A stretch of 64,000 nt of DNA from Arcanobacterium pinnipediorum. GTDB taxonomy: Bacteria; Actinomycetota; Actinomycetes; Actinomycetales; Actinomycetaceae. This document shows, piece by piece, positions 15,853 through 24,249 of the stretch. Both the position numbers and the translations under genes were made by a program. Under the pieces are notes generated by a model that was not told the DNA's origin, ran no database searches, and saw nothing but the letters and a program-made list of their open reading frames with translations. The stretch is taken from positions 806,001 to 870,000 of the forward strand of contig NZ_CP099547.1 of NCBI RefSeq assembly GCF_023973165.1, read 5' to 3'. Position 1 is the stretch's first letter. Each line of letters starts with the position of its first letter.

Positions 15853-17624
15853 TACTTGGCCTCCTCTTGACTCATTTGTGACGCCACGATCTCTTGATAG
15901 GTAGCGTTTTGGGCCACAAGCTCATCGTGGGTACCAGATCCGACGATTGTGCCGCCATCGAGCACATGGATAATATCGGCGTTGCGGATAGTAGATACCC
16001 GCTGGCCAACGATAAGCACCGCAACATCACCAATATAAGACGATAAAGCGTGGCGTAACCGGGCATCAGTGGTGTTATCGAGAGCAGAAAATGAATCGTC
16101 GAAAATAATGAAATCTGCGTTTCGTTGCCCGGACTGGTCAGGCAAACACCGATAGAGCGCCCGGGCAATAGCAAGGCGCTGGCGTTGTCCACCAGAAAAA
16201 TTCACCCCGCCAGACTCAACAGTTGCATGGATTCCTCCCTCTAACTGTGAAACGAATTCCCATGCCTGGGCAGCATGCAAGGCCTGGCGGACACGATCAA
16301 CATCGATATTGTTACTCTCGCGCCCAATACCGGCAACATTGCTAGCAATCGTGCCAGAAAATAGGAAGGATTTTTGTGGAACAAACGCGATACTAGAACG
16401 CAACTGTCCAAGATCAAGATCGCGGATATCGACGTCGTTAAGCGAAATCGTTCCAGAAGTCGGATCCATTAGGCGGGGGAGAAGTCGCAAAATCGACGAT
16501 TTACCGGACCCTGTTGATCCAATAAGAGCAACCGTAGTGCCCGGGCGGATCTCGATATCGATATTAGTTAGCACTGCGCGCTCTGCGCCCGGATACTTCA
16601 ATGCGACATCGTGGAGCCGATAGGCGCGCGGGCGTGCCGGGAATGGCAGTGCAGTAGCTGGTGAAGTGATAGAGGAGCGGGTATCGAAAATTTCTTGGAG
16701 GCGGCCCGCTGATACCTGACTACGGGGAAACATCATCACCATAAAGCCAGACATCAACACCGCACCCATAATCATCATCAGATAGGAAATATAGGCGGTC
16801 AGCGCCCCGACGTTCATCAAACCGTCGGCAATCCGATGTCCACCAAACCAGATGACTCCAACTGAGGAGATGCCTACAACTAGTTGCGCAGTGGGCATAA
16901 GAAATGCCCACAATAACCCGATCTGGAGCCAAACATCACGCAAGTCACGATTCGCCTGATCGAATTTTTCCGCGATCGTTTTTTCTTGAGTAAATGCTCG
17001 AATAACACGCACTCCGATAAGCTGTTCGCGCAAGAGCGTATTAATCCGATCTATGCGTTTTTGCTGAAGCACCGAGCGCGGAATCATCGCCTTCATAGTG
17101 CCAATAATCAACACAGATAGGAGCGGAACAACGATCAACAACAGCAACGAGAGTTGGGCATCTTCGAGAACTGCCATGACGATGCCACCGATGCCGAGCA
17201 AAGGCGCCATAATAAGAATGGCGAAGGAATTAAGCACAATACTTTGAATCTGTGTGATGTCGTTTGTAGCACGGGTGATCAACGTTGAGGCGCCAAAACT
17301 GTGTTGCTCAGTTGCGGCAAAGCCTTGCACATGGCGAAAAGCGTCTGAGCGCAGTTCGCGGCCGAGGTTCATCGCAGTGCGAGTGCCAATATACATCGCG
17401 CCGACCACGCAGATGATTTGGGCGAGGGAGACCCCCAGCATCAGCAAGCCAGTTCGCCAAATATAGGTGGTGTTTCCAGCGATAATGCCATCATCGATAA
17501 TGTGAGCATTGAGATTTGGCAACAACAGACTCAATAGCACTTGGCCGAACTGAAGTATGACGATCAATGCCAAAAGTCGTTTCTTATCGTGCAAGTATCG
17601 CCATACCAATCGAATGAGCGTCAC
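15852..17624 (-). CDS. ABC exporter, fused permease/ATPase, first subunit
   Basis: A 590-residue half-transporter paired with the gene at 14062-15852. It has six membrane helices, then GSTGSGKSS (Walker A), FSGGQRQRLAIARAL (signature), and FIIFDDSFSALD, in which the catalytic Glu after Walker B is Asp. That change marks the degenerate nucleotide site of heterodimeric exporters, so one of the two ATP sites is expected to be weak. I place the start at the GTG (17624), five bases after taggagg; the in-frame ATG at 17642 overlaps that ribosome site. Transcription appears to begin just upstream, after the hairpin at 17694. Confidence 0.88.
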   Translation of the reverse strand: MTLIRLVWRYLHDKKRLLALIVILQFGQVLLSLLLPNLNAHIIDDGIIAGNTTYIWRTGLLMLGVSLAQIICVVGAMYIGTRTAMNLGRELRSDAFRHVQGFAATEQHSFGASTLITRATNDITQIQSIVLNSFAILIMAPLLGIGGIVMAVLEDAQLSLLLLIVVPLLSVLIIGTMKAMIPRSVLQQKRIDRINTLLREQLIGVRVIRAFTQEKTIAEKFDQANRDLRDVWLQIGLLWAFLMPTAQLVVGISSVGVIWFGGHRIADGLMNVGALTAYISYLMMIMGAVLMSGFMVMMFPRSQVSAGRLQEIFDTRSSITSPATALPFPARPRAYRLHDVALKYPGAERAVLTNIDIEIRPGTTVALIGSTGSGKSSILRLLPRLMDPTSGTISLNDVDIRDLDLGQLRSSIAFVPQKSFLFSGTIASNVAGIGRESNNIDVDRVRQALHAAQAWEFVSQLEGGIHATVESGGVNFSGGQRQRLAIARALYRCLPDQSGQRNADFIIFDDSFSALDNTTDARLRHALSSYIGDVAVLIVGQRVSTIRNADIIHVLDGGTIVGSGTHDELVAQNATYQEIVASQMSQEEAK

Positions 17625-17693
17625 GAGTCCTCCTATTTTCACCTATCTTTTATAGGCTACTCTGCTTGTAGATCTCGGTCATGCTCAAAGCAC

Positions 17694-17726
17694 GTGGGGC
17701 GATCAGCTATGAGCTGATCGCCCCAC
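17694..17726 (-). terminator. Terminator hairpin after aceE
   Basis: A perfect 15-bp stem, gtggggcgatcagct with its complement and a three-base loop, downstream of the aceE stop on the minus strand. The T-tract is weak. Confidence 0.65.
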
Positions 17727-17791
17727 AGTCGCAATGAATACCTAGGGATATAAGGGTAAAAACAGATTACCCTTTGATCCTAAGAAATGCC

Positions 17792-20545
17792 TTAGGCTAC
17801 TTCATTCGGATCAGATATACCTGATGTGCCGGCATTTGGATTGAACAGATCGTATTTATCGATAGCCTGCTTGATAACAGAGCGATCGATTTCACCGCGA
17901 TCTGCCAGCGCCTGGAGCGCACGGACAACAACTGAGGCAGAATCGATCTTGAATTCACGCCGTGCAGCTGCGCGCATATCCGAAATGCCATACCCATTAG
18001 CTCCCAAGACGTAGTAGTCGTTAGGAACCCAAGGACGGATCGAATCCTGGACCTGCTTTTCGAAGTCGGAAGTTGCGATAACTGGTCCGTTCGTGTTCTT
18101 TAGCACAGAGGTCAGATAGGCTTCGCGTGGCGCTTGGTCTGGATGGAGATAGTTGTGTTCATCAACTGCCAAGCCATCTTTGCGTAGCTCATAGAAAGAG
18201 GTCACAGACCACGTTGTTGCCTTAACACCCCAGTCGTTGCGGAGCATTTCGCGAGCTTCGCGAATCCATGGCACACCAACGCCGGAAGCGAAAAGCTGTA
18301 CCTCAGGGCCATCGCCTTCACCGGCGTCGAGCTTATAGATACCTTTCAGGAGTCCGTCAACATCGAGGTTTTCTGGCTCAGCAGGCTGGTGGATTGGCTC
18401 GTTGTAAACCGTGATATAGTACATGACATTTTGGTCACGTCCATCTGAACCATCACCATACATACGCTTAATACCATCTTTAACAATATGGCTAATTTCG
18501 TAGGCGTATGCCGGATCATATTGAACCATCGCTGGGTTAGTGGAGGCCAGTACATGCGAGTGGCCATCTAAGTGCTGTAAGCCTTCTCCAGTAAGGGTGG
18601 TGCGGCCTGCCGTTGCACCCATAATGAAACCACGGGTAAGTTGATCGGCAGCAGCCCAGAACTGATCTCCGGTGCGCTGGAATCCGAACATCGAGTAGAA
18701 GATGTAGACCGGAATCATTGGCACGTTGTGTGTTGCATACGATGTGCCTACAGCAGTGAACGCAGCCGCAGATCCAGCTTCGGTAATACCGGTGTGCAAA
18801 ATCTGACCAGAATCAGATTCCTTATACGAGAGCAACATTTCAGAATCGACAGCAGTATAATTTTGACCTTGAATATTGAAGATCTTTGCCGACGGGAAGA
18901 TTGCATCGAGTCCGAATGTGCGGGCCTCGTCTGGGATGATCGGGACGAGGCGCTTGCCGAATTCTTTATCACGCAACAGATCTTTGAGCATACGAACGAA
19001 CGCCATCGTCGTCGCTACTTTTTGTTTCCCAGATCCGGTGCGGATACCGTCGAATGCCTTATCGGCCGGCATGTCGATCCCTTGGAATTGGACGCGACGT
19101 TCAGGGACGAAACCGCCAAGTTGACGGCGACGTTCTTGCATGTACTGCATAGCCGGATGGTTCTCGTCTGGCTTGTAGTACGGCGCATTGTAAGGATCTT
19201 CGAGCTGAGAATCTGGGATATCTAAGTGAAGAGTATCGCGCAGTAGCTTCAAATCATCAGAGTTGAGCTTCTTCATCTGGTGGGTAGAGTTACGTCCAGC
19301 GAAGTTAGATCCAAGGACGTAGCCCTTGACGGTGTGGGCCAAAATAACGGTCGGCGCACCTTTATGTTCGGTTGCAGCCTTGTAAGCGGCGTAGACCTTG
19401 CGGTAATCGTGGCCACCACGCTTGAGCTTCCAGATTTTTTCATCAGACCAATCAGCAACCATGGCCTTGGTGCGCGGATCGCGACCGAAGAAATGTTCGC
19501 GGATGTAGCCGCCGTCGTTTGCCTTAAAGGTTTGATAGTCGCCGTCAAGGGTGTCGTTCATGATGTTGACAAGTGCGTTATCTTTATCTGCAGCTAAGAG
19601 TTCATCCCACTCTCGGCCCCAAATGACCTTAATAACGTTCCAGCCAGCACCGCGGAAGGAAGCTTCGAGTTCTTGAATGATCTTGCCGTTTCCACGTACC
19701 GGACCGTCAAGACGTTGCAAATTACAATTGACGACGAAGGTGAGGTTATCAAGTTGCTGCGAGGCGGCAAGATGTAGCACACCGCGTGATTCGACTTCGT
19801 CCATTTCGCCGTCGCCCATGAACGCCCATACGTGCTGAGCGGAGGTATCTTTGAGCCCGCGACCTTCCAGGTAGCGGTTATACCATGCTTGGTAAATGGC
19901 TGAGATTGGTCCTAAGCCGAGGGAGACGGTTGGGTATTCCCAGAAGTCATCCATCTGACGAGGGTGTGGGTATGAGGGCAGTCCGCGGCCACCAGATTGG
20001 CGGGATGCTTGCTGACGGAAGGAATCAAGATCAGCTTCGGTCAGGCGTCCTTCGAGGTATGCACGGGCATAATTGCCCGGGGAGGAATGGCCTTGGAAGA
20101 AGATGTGGTCACCGCCACCAGGGGCATTCTTGCCGCGGAAGAACCAGTTTTGTCCCACTTCGTAGAGGGTAGCTTGAGCAGCATAGGAAGAAATATGGCC
20201 GCCGACGGCGATTCCAGCGCGTTGCTGGCGTGTTACCTGTACTGCGGCGTTCCACCGGGTCCACCGACGGAACTCACGTTCGAGTTGCTCATCACCTGGG
20301 TAGTATGGCTCATCTTCTGCAGCGATGGTGTTGATGTAGGGGGTGACAATATTGTGTGGGAATTGAATACCCCGCGTGCGAGCCAGACGTTCCATTTCCA
20401 TCAACAAGTAGCGGGTACGCGGTCCGCCTTTTTCCTCGATTAAGCCATCGAGTGAATCGAGCCATTCTTGGGTTTCTTCAGGATCGATATCTGGAATTCG
20501 GTTAAACAGGCCGTTCAAAAGTGGCCGTGTGGGTTGTGAGCTCAC
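17792..20545 (-). CDS. aceE: Pyruvate dehydrogenase E1 component (homodimeric)
   Basis: A 917-residue thiamine-diphosphate enzyme that decarboxylates pyruvate and passes the acetyl group to lipoyl-E2. The ThDP/Mg motif is [12 protein letters not shown] through [17 protein letters not shown]. The N-terminal [20 protein letters not shown] and the later [19 protein letters not shown] are typical of AceE. The length is that of the alpha2 form. The GTG start has gagggaga upstream. E2 and E3 are not adjacent but lie at 42215-45337. The divergent DUF3052 neighbour is a recurrent actinobacterial arrangement. Confidence 0.97.
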   Translation of the reverse strand: MSSQPTRPLLNGLFNRIPDIDPEETQEWLDSLDGLIEEKGGPRTRYLLMEMERLARTRGIQFPHNIVTPYINTIAAEDEPYYPGDEQLEREFRRWTRWNAAVQVTRQQRAGIAVGGHISSYAAQATLYEVGQNWFFRGKNAPGGGDHIFFQGHSSPGNYARAYLEGRLTEADLDSFRQQASRQSGGRGLPSYPHPRQMDDFWEYPTVSLGLGPISAIYQAWYNRYLEGRGLKDTSAQHVWAFMGDGEMDEVESRGVLHLAASQQLDNLTFVVNCNLQRLDGPVRGNGKIIQELEASFRGAGWNVIKVIWGREWDELLAADKDNALVNIMNDTLDGDYQTFKANDGGYIREHFFGRDPRTKAMVADWSDEKIWKLKRGGHDYRKVYAAYKAATEHKGAPTVILAHTVKGYVLGSNFAGRNSTHQMKKLNSDDLKLLRDTLHLDIPDSQLEDPYNAPYYKPDENHPAMQYMQERRRQLGGFVPERRVQFQGIDMPADKAFDGIRTGSGKQKVATTMAFVRMLKDLLRDKEFGKRLVPIIPDEARTFGLDAIFPSAKIFNIQGQNYTAVDSEMLLSYKESDSGQILHTGITEAGSAAAFTAVGTSYATHNVPMIPVYIFYSMFGFQRTGDQFWAAADQLTRGFIMGATAGRTTLTGEGLQHLDGHSHVLASTNPAMVQYDPAYAYEISHIVKDGIKRMYGDGSDGRDQNVMYYITVYNEPIHQPAEPENLDVDGLLKGIYKLDAGEGDGPEVQLFASGVGVPWIREAREMLRNDWGVKATTWSVTSFYELRKDGLAVDEHNYLHPDQAPREAYLTSVLKNTNGPVIATSDFEKQVQDSIRPWVPNDYYVLGANGYGISDMRAAARREFKIDSASVVVRALQALADRGEIDRSVIKQAIDKYDLFNPNAGTSGISDPNEVA

Positions 20546-20841
20546 GTCTTCTCCCTCGCTAGTTGTTATCTTGCATCATCGCGATAGATATATTCGGGAT
20601 CTTGTGCTCCGATGCGCTAGTTCTAATTTACCGCGAAATAGGCATTCAGTCCTAGATGTAACCGAAAACAATTCATGGGAGAACGCTCACGAAATTCCGA
20701 GCACGGGCTGATCGGGCGGGTTTCTGCTGGTTGTTTGTGTGTAAAGATGCACGAATGGTCAATAGTTGCCTAGAATATCTTATGAACATACAGCTGTATG
20801 TTGATGCATGGCATAACGCCGTTACATGAAAGGAAGGTCCG
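20546..20841. promoter_or_regulatory. Divergent control region aceE / DUF3052
   Basis: A 296-bp non-coding gap between two divergent starts must hold both promoters. I see no unambiguous -35/-10 pair or operator in it; no open frame in it looks like a gene. Confidence 0.5.
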
Positions 20842-21255
20842 GTGTCCGGGTCTACTGGGAACGAGGCTTACGGTTTCGGTCAGGGTGCTGTCGTTCAAGA
20901 GTTTGGGTATGATGACGATGTTGTTTTTGAGTTGCGCGATGAGATTGAGGCTGCAACTGGAAACGAACTTGAAGATGAAGATTATCGTGGCGTAGCCGAC
21001 GGTGTCCTTGCGTGGTGGCGTTCAGATGATGGCGATGTTGACGATCTGACGGACTATCTTGTTGATGCCGCAGCTTCATTAGATTCTGATTTAGCAGTCG
21101 TTTGGCTCCTTGTTCCAGCTCCACGCGAAGAGCTCCATGTACCAGTTGATGATGTTAATGATGCTGCTAAAACTGCAGGTATGTCAGTGACGCGTTCTAT
21201 GGGTGTCGATAAGCGCTGGACTGCGTATCGCATCACAGTTTCCCGATCGCGTTGA
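20842..21255 (+). CDS. DUF3052 family protein
   Basis: A 137-residue acidic protein of an actinobacterial family with no established role. Hallmarks are GAVVQEFGYDDDVVFELRD, LAWWRSDDGDVDDLTDYLVD and the C-terminal SMGVDKRWTAYRI. The GTG start follows aaaggaagg. In several actinobacteria this gene lies beside aceE as here, which suggests a link with pyruvate metabolism; that is an inference from neighbourhood. Confidence 0.9.
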   Translation: MSGSTGNEAYGFGQGAVVQEFGYDDDVVFELRDEIEAATGNELEDEDYRGVADGVLAWWRSDDGDVDDLTDYLVDAAASLDSDLAVVWLLVPAPREELHVPVDDVNDAAKTAGMSVTRSMGVDKRWTAYRITVSRSR

Positions 21256-21299
21256 TTTCAGTTTTGACATAGTGGCAGATCCGGGCTAAGCTGTCTCTC

Positions 21300-21372
21300 G
21301 GACTCTTAGCTCAGTTGGTAGAGCAACGCGTTTACACCGCGTGTGTCATCGGTTCGAGCCCGGTAGGGTCCA
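21300..21372 (+). tRNA. tRNA-Val (TAC)
   Basis: Acceptor ggactct pairs with agggtcc (one G-T wobble). The anticodon stem is acgcg/cgcgt with loop ttTACac, and the T-loop reads ttcgagc. CCA is not encoded. Confidence 0.95.
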
Positions 21373-21379
21373 CTCAGGG

Positions 21380-21428
21380 AAATAGCCAAGTGAAATACTC
21401 TAAAGTGAGTTTTCGGTTGGCTATTTTT
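21380..21428 (+). terminator. Terminator after tRNA-Val
   Basis: Stem aaatagccaa / ttggctattt with a 27-nt apical part, continuing into ttttta. Confidence 0.75.
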
Positions 21429-21459
21429 TATTGCAAGTCTGGGTGCGCAGGGGTATGGT

Positions 21460-21495
21460 GGCTCTTCGGTCTTTAGTGGCTCTTCGCGTTTTGGT
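21460..21495. mobile_element. Two tandem solo ISL3-like ends
   Basis: ggctcttcggtctttagt (21460-21477) is followed directly by ggctcttcgcgttttggt (21478-21495). Both resemble the terminal repeats of the ISL3 elements at 28 and 4453, but no transposase is attached. They look like relics of abutting insertions. Confidence 0.55.
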
Positions 21496-21587
21496 AGCTT
21501 TTTGTATTGGGATGTTTAACTCGGATGTTCAGTTCTGATCAATGGGTGGAACACAATCTACTTTGGGTGGAATGCGACCTACTTTCC

Positions 21588-22936
21588 GGGCTAGCGGACA
21601 ATTGTTATTGATGGTTTTGCTGTTTTTCGTTGCTAGGGTGGGGTTTTCTGGAAAGAAACTCGTTTCGACTCGAGTTTTTGGTTGGACAATAGTTATTGAT
21701 TTTGTTGCCAGTTATCCGCGTGATAGCAGGGAAAAATTGTGGTGAAAGTCGGTTGCATACTAGTGGGTATGAGATCGAACAAGAAACACTGCCCTACTTG
21801 TGGTGAAGGCATGGTCAAAAACGGTAAAGACAAATGCGGCCACCAACGCTGGATCTGCTGCTCATGCAAGGTAACCTCGCGTTGGCATAACGACGTCACT
21901 TCGCGGGATTTGCGCGCGTTCTTAGACGTTCTGACTGGGAAAACCACGCAGCGAGAACTTCCTGGACAGGGCCGGACCTTCCGACGCAGGAGCGCTGTGT
22001 TGTGGGAGATCTGGCCGATATGCGAACCCGATGGGCAAGACCACCGCGTGATCCATGTTGATGGTATCCATTTAGGCCGCGATGCTGTCATTCTGATCGC
22101 CTGCAGCCCCGAATATGTGATTGCCTGGCATGTGGCCAGACGTGAATCGACCCAAGCCTGGCTGGACCTGCTCGCGAAAATCCCACCACCCGGTATGGTC
22201 GTGGCTGACGGGGGCACAGGTTTCACAACAGCTCGGGCACGATTGTGGCCCTCCACGCGTGTCCAACGCTGCACGTTCCACGCCTATCAACAGGTCAAAC
22301 GCTACACGACCACACGCTCACGAACTGAATGTGGCAGACAGCTCTACCGGATCGGTGTTGATCTATTGCATGTGAAAACTCCCGCACACGCGCACGCATG
22401 GATCGATAGCTTCTATGCTTGGCGTCACCGTTGGGCTGGGTTCCTGGCCGAGAAAACCCGTAACGAGAAAGGAAAACTAGTCGATAAACACGAGCGGCTC
22501 GTCAAGGCTGGCAATAGTCTGTCTAGGCTGGTCGATAGTGGCCATTTGTTCACGTTTCTCAATCCCGATCTTTACGATGACGGAGAAATAATCGGTTCTC
22601 TACCAGCGATGAATAACCAGATCGAGGGAGGTATCAACTCGCCTTTACGTGAACTGCTGCGCCGTCATCGGGGTATGAGTATCGATCACCGGATCCGTGC
22701 AGTGTCATGGTGGTGCTACCTACACACCGAGAACCCTGCCAACCCAGCCGAAATCCTGCGTATCATGCCCACCAACACGGACATCATGCGCGCTTACCAG
22801 CAAGCCGCAGCCCGACACCGAGCCGACCACAACAACCATCGCTGGGGCAACGGCCTTGACTGGAACGAACTCCACACCCACACACCCTACCGCAACGACT
22901 ACTAACCCAAAATCAATAACTTTTGTCCTATAACCC
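21588..22936 (+). mobile_element. Complete IS1249-type (IS256-related) element
   Basis: The ends gggctagcggac (from 21588) and gtcctataaccc (to 22936) are flanked by the 8-bp direct repeat tactttcc at 21580-21587 and 22937-22944. The transposase is intact. An end-like motif recurs inside the left end: ggacaattgttattgat at 21596 and ggacaatagttattgat at 21684, 88 bp apart. The inner copy matches the right end (ggacaaaagttattgat inverted) better than the outer one does. The sequence around the target resembles the region downstream of the copy at 6500-7823. Confidence 0.9.
21769..22905 (+). CDS. IS1249-type transposase, intact
   Basis: A 378-residue DDE transposase. An N-terminal zinc finger (CPTC at 8-11, then ICCSC at 29-33) is followed by GRTFRRRSAVLWEIWP. 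The predicted catalytic residues are the Asp of HVDGIHLG, the Asp of VVADGGTGF and the Glu of QIEGGINSP. I start at the ATG at 21769 (MRSNKKHCPTC), which matches the start of the broken relative; in-frame GTG/ATG codons at 21739 would add ten residues. The two copies in this window are diverged, so they represent different lineages of one IS type. Confidence 0.93.
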   Translation: MRSNKKHCPTCGEGMVKNGKDKCGHQRWICCSCKVTSRWHNDVTSRDLRAFLDVLTGKTTQRELPGQGRTFRRRSAVLWEIWPICEPDGQDHRVIHVDGIHLGRDAVILIACSPEYVIAWHVARRESTQAWLDLLAKIPPPGMVVADGGTGFTTARARLWPSTRVQRCTFHAYQQVKRYTTTRSRTECGRQLYRIGVDLLHVKTPAHAHAWIDSFYAWRHRWAGFLAEKTRNEKGKLVDKHERLVKAGNSLSRLVDSGHLFTFLNPDLYDDGEIIGSLPAMNNQIEGGINSPLRELLRRHRGMSIDHRIRAVSWWCYLHTENPANPAEILRIMPTNTDIMRAYQQAAARHRADHNNHRWGNGLDWNELHTHTPYRNDY

Positions 22937-23151
22937 TACTTTCCTGGCTTTTCCTCATCTTCTCTTCTTGTCGTTGAGTATTTCTTCTATCCGCATCTTC
23001 TTGTCGCTGAGCATTTCTTCGAAACGGTAGGTTATATCTTGACTGCTAACTTAGAGTCATTGTTTGCTGTGGTTATTAACTGGATACAAGCTGCAAGGGT
23101 ATTAACCGGCTATAAGCTACAGGTTCCATATATGTTCTGATTACTAGCCCA

Positions 23152-23192
23152 CAACAATCTATCGACTAGCTCTCAACGATCTATCGACTAGC
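23152..23192. repeat. 19-bp tandem repeat, two copies
   Basis: caa(c/c)(a/g)atctatcgactagc at 23152-23170 and 23174-23192, differing at one base. Confidence 0.85.
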
Positions 23193-23311
23193 CCATAACT
23201 GTCCATGACTGCTGGTTTTCAGGCCAACCACGCTATCAACATCAGTTCTCCTTCCTGCCTACCTGCAATATATCGAGGTGAACAGTCACTATAGGCTAAC
23301 TCAACCTAGTT

Positions 23312-23426
23312 TTATTCTGAAATGTCTGGTTTCTAGGGTTGGTGGTGAGGTTGGCCTGTTACAAAACCGGGGTATACGGGGCGATGTCCTCATATACGGG
23401 GACATCGCCCCGTATACCCCGGTTTT
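23312..23426. repeat. Dispersed intergenic repeat, copy B
   Basis: Homologous to 8158-8271: ttattctgaaatgtc, then agggttggtggtgaggtt, then the hairpin. Confidence 0.75.
23363..23426. repeat. Hairpin repeat copy 3 (64 bp)
   Basis: Arms aaaaccggggtatacggggc continuing gatgtcc pair with the exact complement on the right, a 27-bp stem around a 10-nt centre. Same family as 1641-1703 and 8210-8271. Confidence 0.92.
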
Positions 23427-23550
23427 GGGCTCAGTAGCGACGACAAACATACGATAAGCGCTGTAGGTGCGTACAAAAGTTGCATGCGCCTACAAGAAGT
23501 GTGGCCGAGAGGCTGCATGCGCCACCAAAAGGCATATGTGCCTATAAAAA

Positions 23551-23586
23551 TGTGGCTGGTTATAGCTCAAGCTATAACCAGCCACA
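23551..23586 (-). terminator. Terminator after the flavin reductase gene
   Basis: A perfect 16-bp stem tgtggctggttatagc with loop tcaa; on the minus strand it is followed by tttttatag. Confidence 0.85.
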
Positions 23587-23604
23587 AATCCTAGTCGTAG
23601 GGAT

Positions 23605-24246
23605 TTACGACATCTGATCAAACGGAACGAAATCAGCGAATAAAGCTGTTGCATCTGAATTTTCTCCAGAGTCAACGTCTTTTTCTGGTCGCCGGAATGT
23701 CTGCGCAAGTTGAGCAAGCTCGCCACCAGTGCGCGCTATGCGACGCTCAAGCGTTGCACCTCCGCGTCCATCAGAATCCTTTGCCGCCACACCAAAGTCC
23801 TCGGTTGCCGCATAGACGGCAGTGGGAGCAGTAATAGCGTGCAGGTAGGTAAACAGTGGACGCACCGCATGCTCAGTGACGAGTGAATGACGAGGCGTGC
23901 CACCCGTAACACCAATGGCTACGGGCTTGCCTTTTAGTGTGTCTTCTGGAAGGACGTCAAAGAATAACTTAAACAGTCCCGAGTAAGACGCGTTGTAGGC
24001 AGGCGTTACCGCGATGACAGCATCTGCTCGAGCCAGATCATTAAATGCCAGTTCGAGTTCCGGTGATGGAAAGCCCGTAAGTGCAGCATTTGTGATCGCA
24101 GCGGCAAAGTTCCGCAGCTCAATGACAGAATAGGTAGCATCCTTCGCTGCGTCCACGGTTGCGTGAGCAAGTTTTCGTCCGAGTGTACTTGTTGCCGAAG
24201 ACTCTGACAACGAAGCTGACACGACAACTATCTTCACAGCACTCAC
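23605..24246 (-). CDS. NADPH-dependent FMN reductase (CE1759-type)
   Basis: A 213-residue flavodoxin-like reductase that supplies reduced flavin. VVVSASLSESSATSTLG is the phosphate-binding loop, and VIAVTPAYNASYSGLFKLFFD is the flavin-contact region of the NADPH-dependent FMN reductase family. It lies three bases downstream of the luciferase-like gene, and such pairs (named after Corynebacterium CE1758/CE1759) are known partners. The two products are expected to work as a two-component flavin monooxygenase. The C-terminal 25 residues are polar and possibly disordered. Confidence 0.88.
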   Translation of the reverse strand: MSAVKIVVVSASLSESSATSTLGRKLAHATVDAAKDATYSVIELRNFAAAITNAALTGFPSPELELAFNDLARADAVIAVTPAYNASYSGLFKLFFDVLPEDTLKGKPVAIGVTGGTPRHSLVTEHAVRPLFTYLHAITAPTAVYAATEDFGVAAKDSDGRGGATLERRIARTGGELAQLAQTFRRPEKDVDSGENSDATALFADFVPFDQMS

Positions 24247-24249
24247 CTT

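Larger units (their letters stand above)
22945..23600. other. Repeat-rich intergenic region
   Basis: No gene is seen. It contains two 25-bp repeats (22963-22987 and 22996-23020, tcttcttgtcg(t/c)tgag(t/c)a...), two 19-bp repeats (23152-23170 and 23174-23192), the dispersed repeat and hairpin at 23312-23426, and the terminator at 23551-23586. It resembles 7832-8272 in organisation. Confidence 0.65.

Noticed and set aside
18641..19225. 194-codon frame inside aceE on the opposite strand
   Set aside because: It is the complement of a strongly conserved gene and has no start signals.
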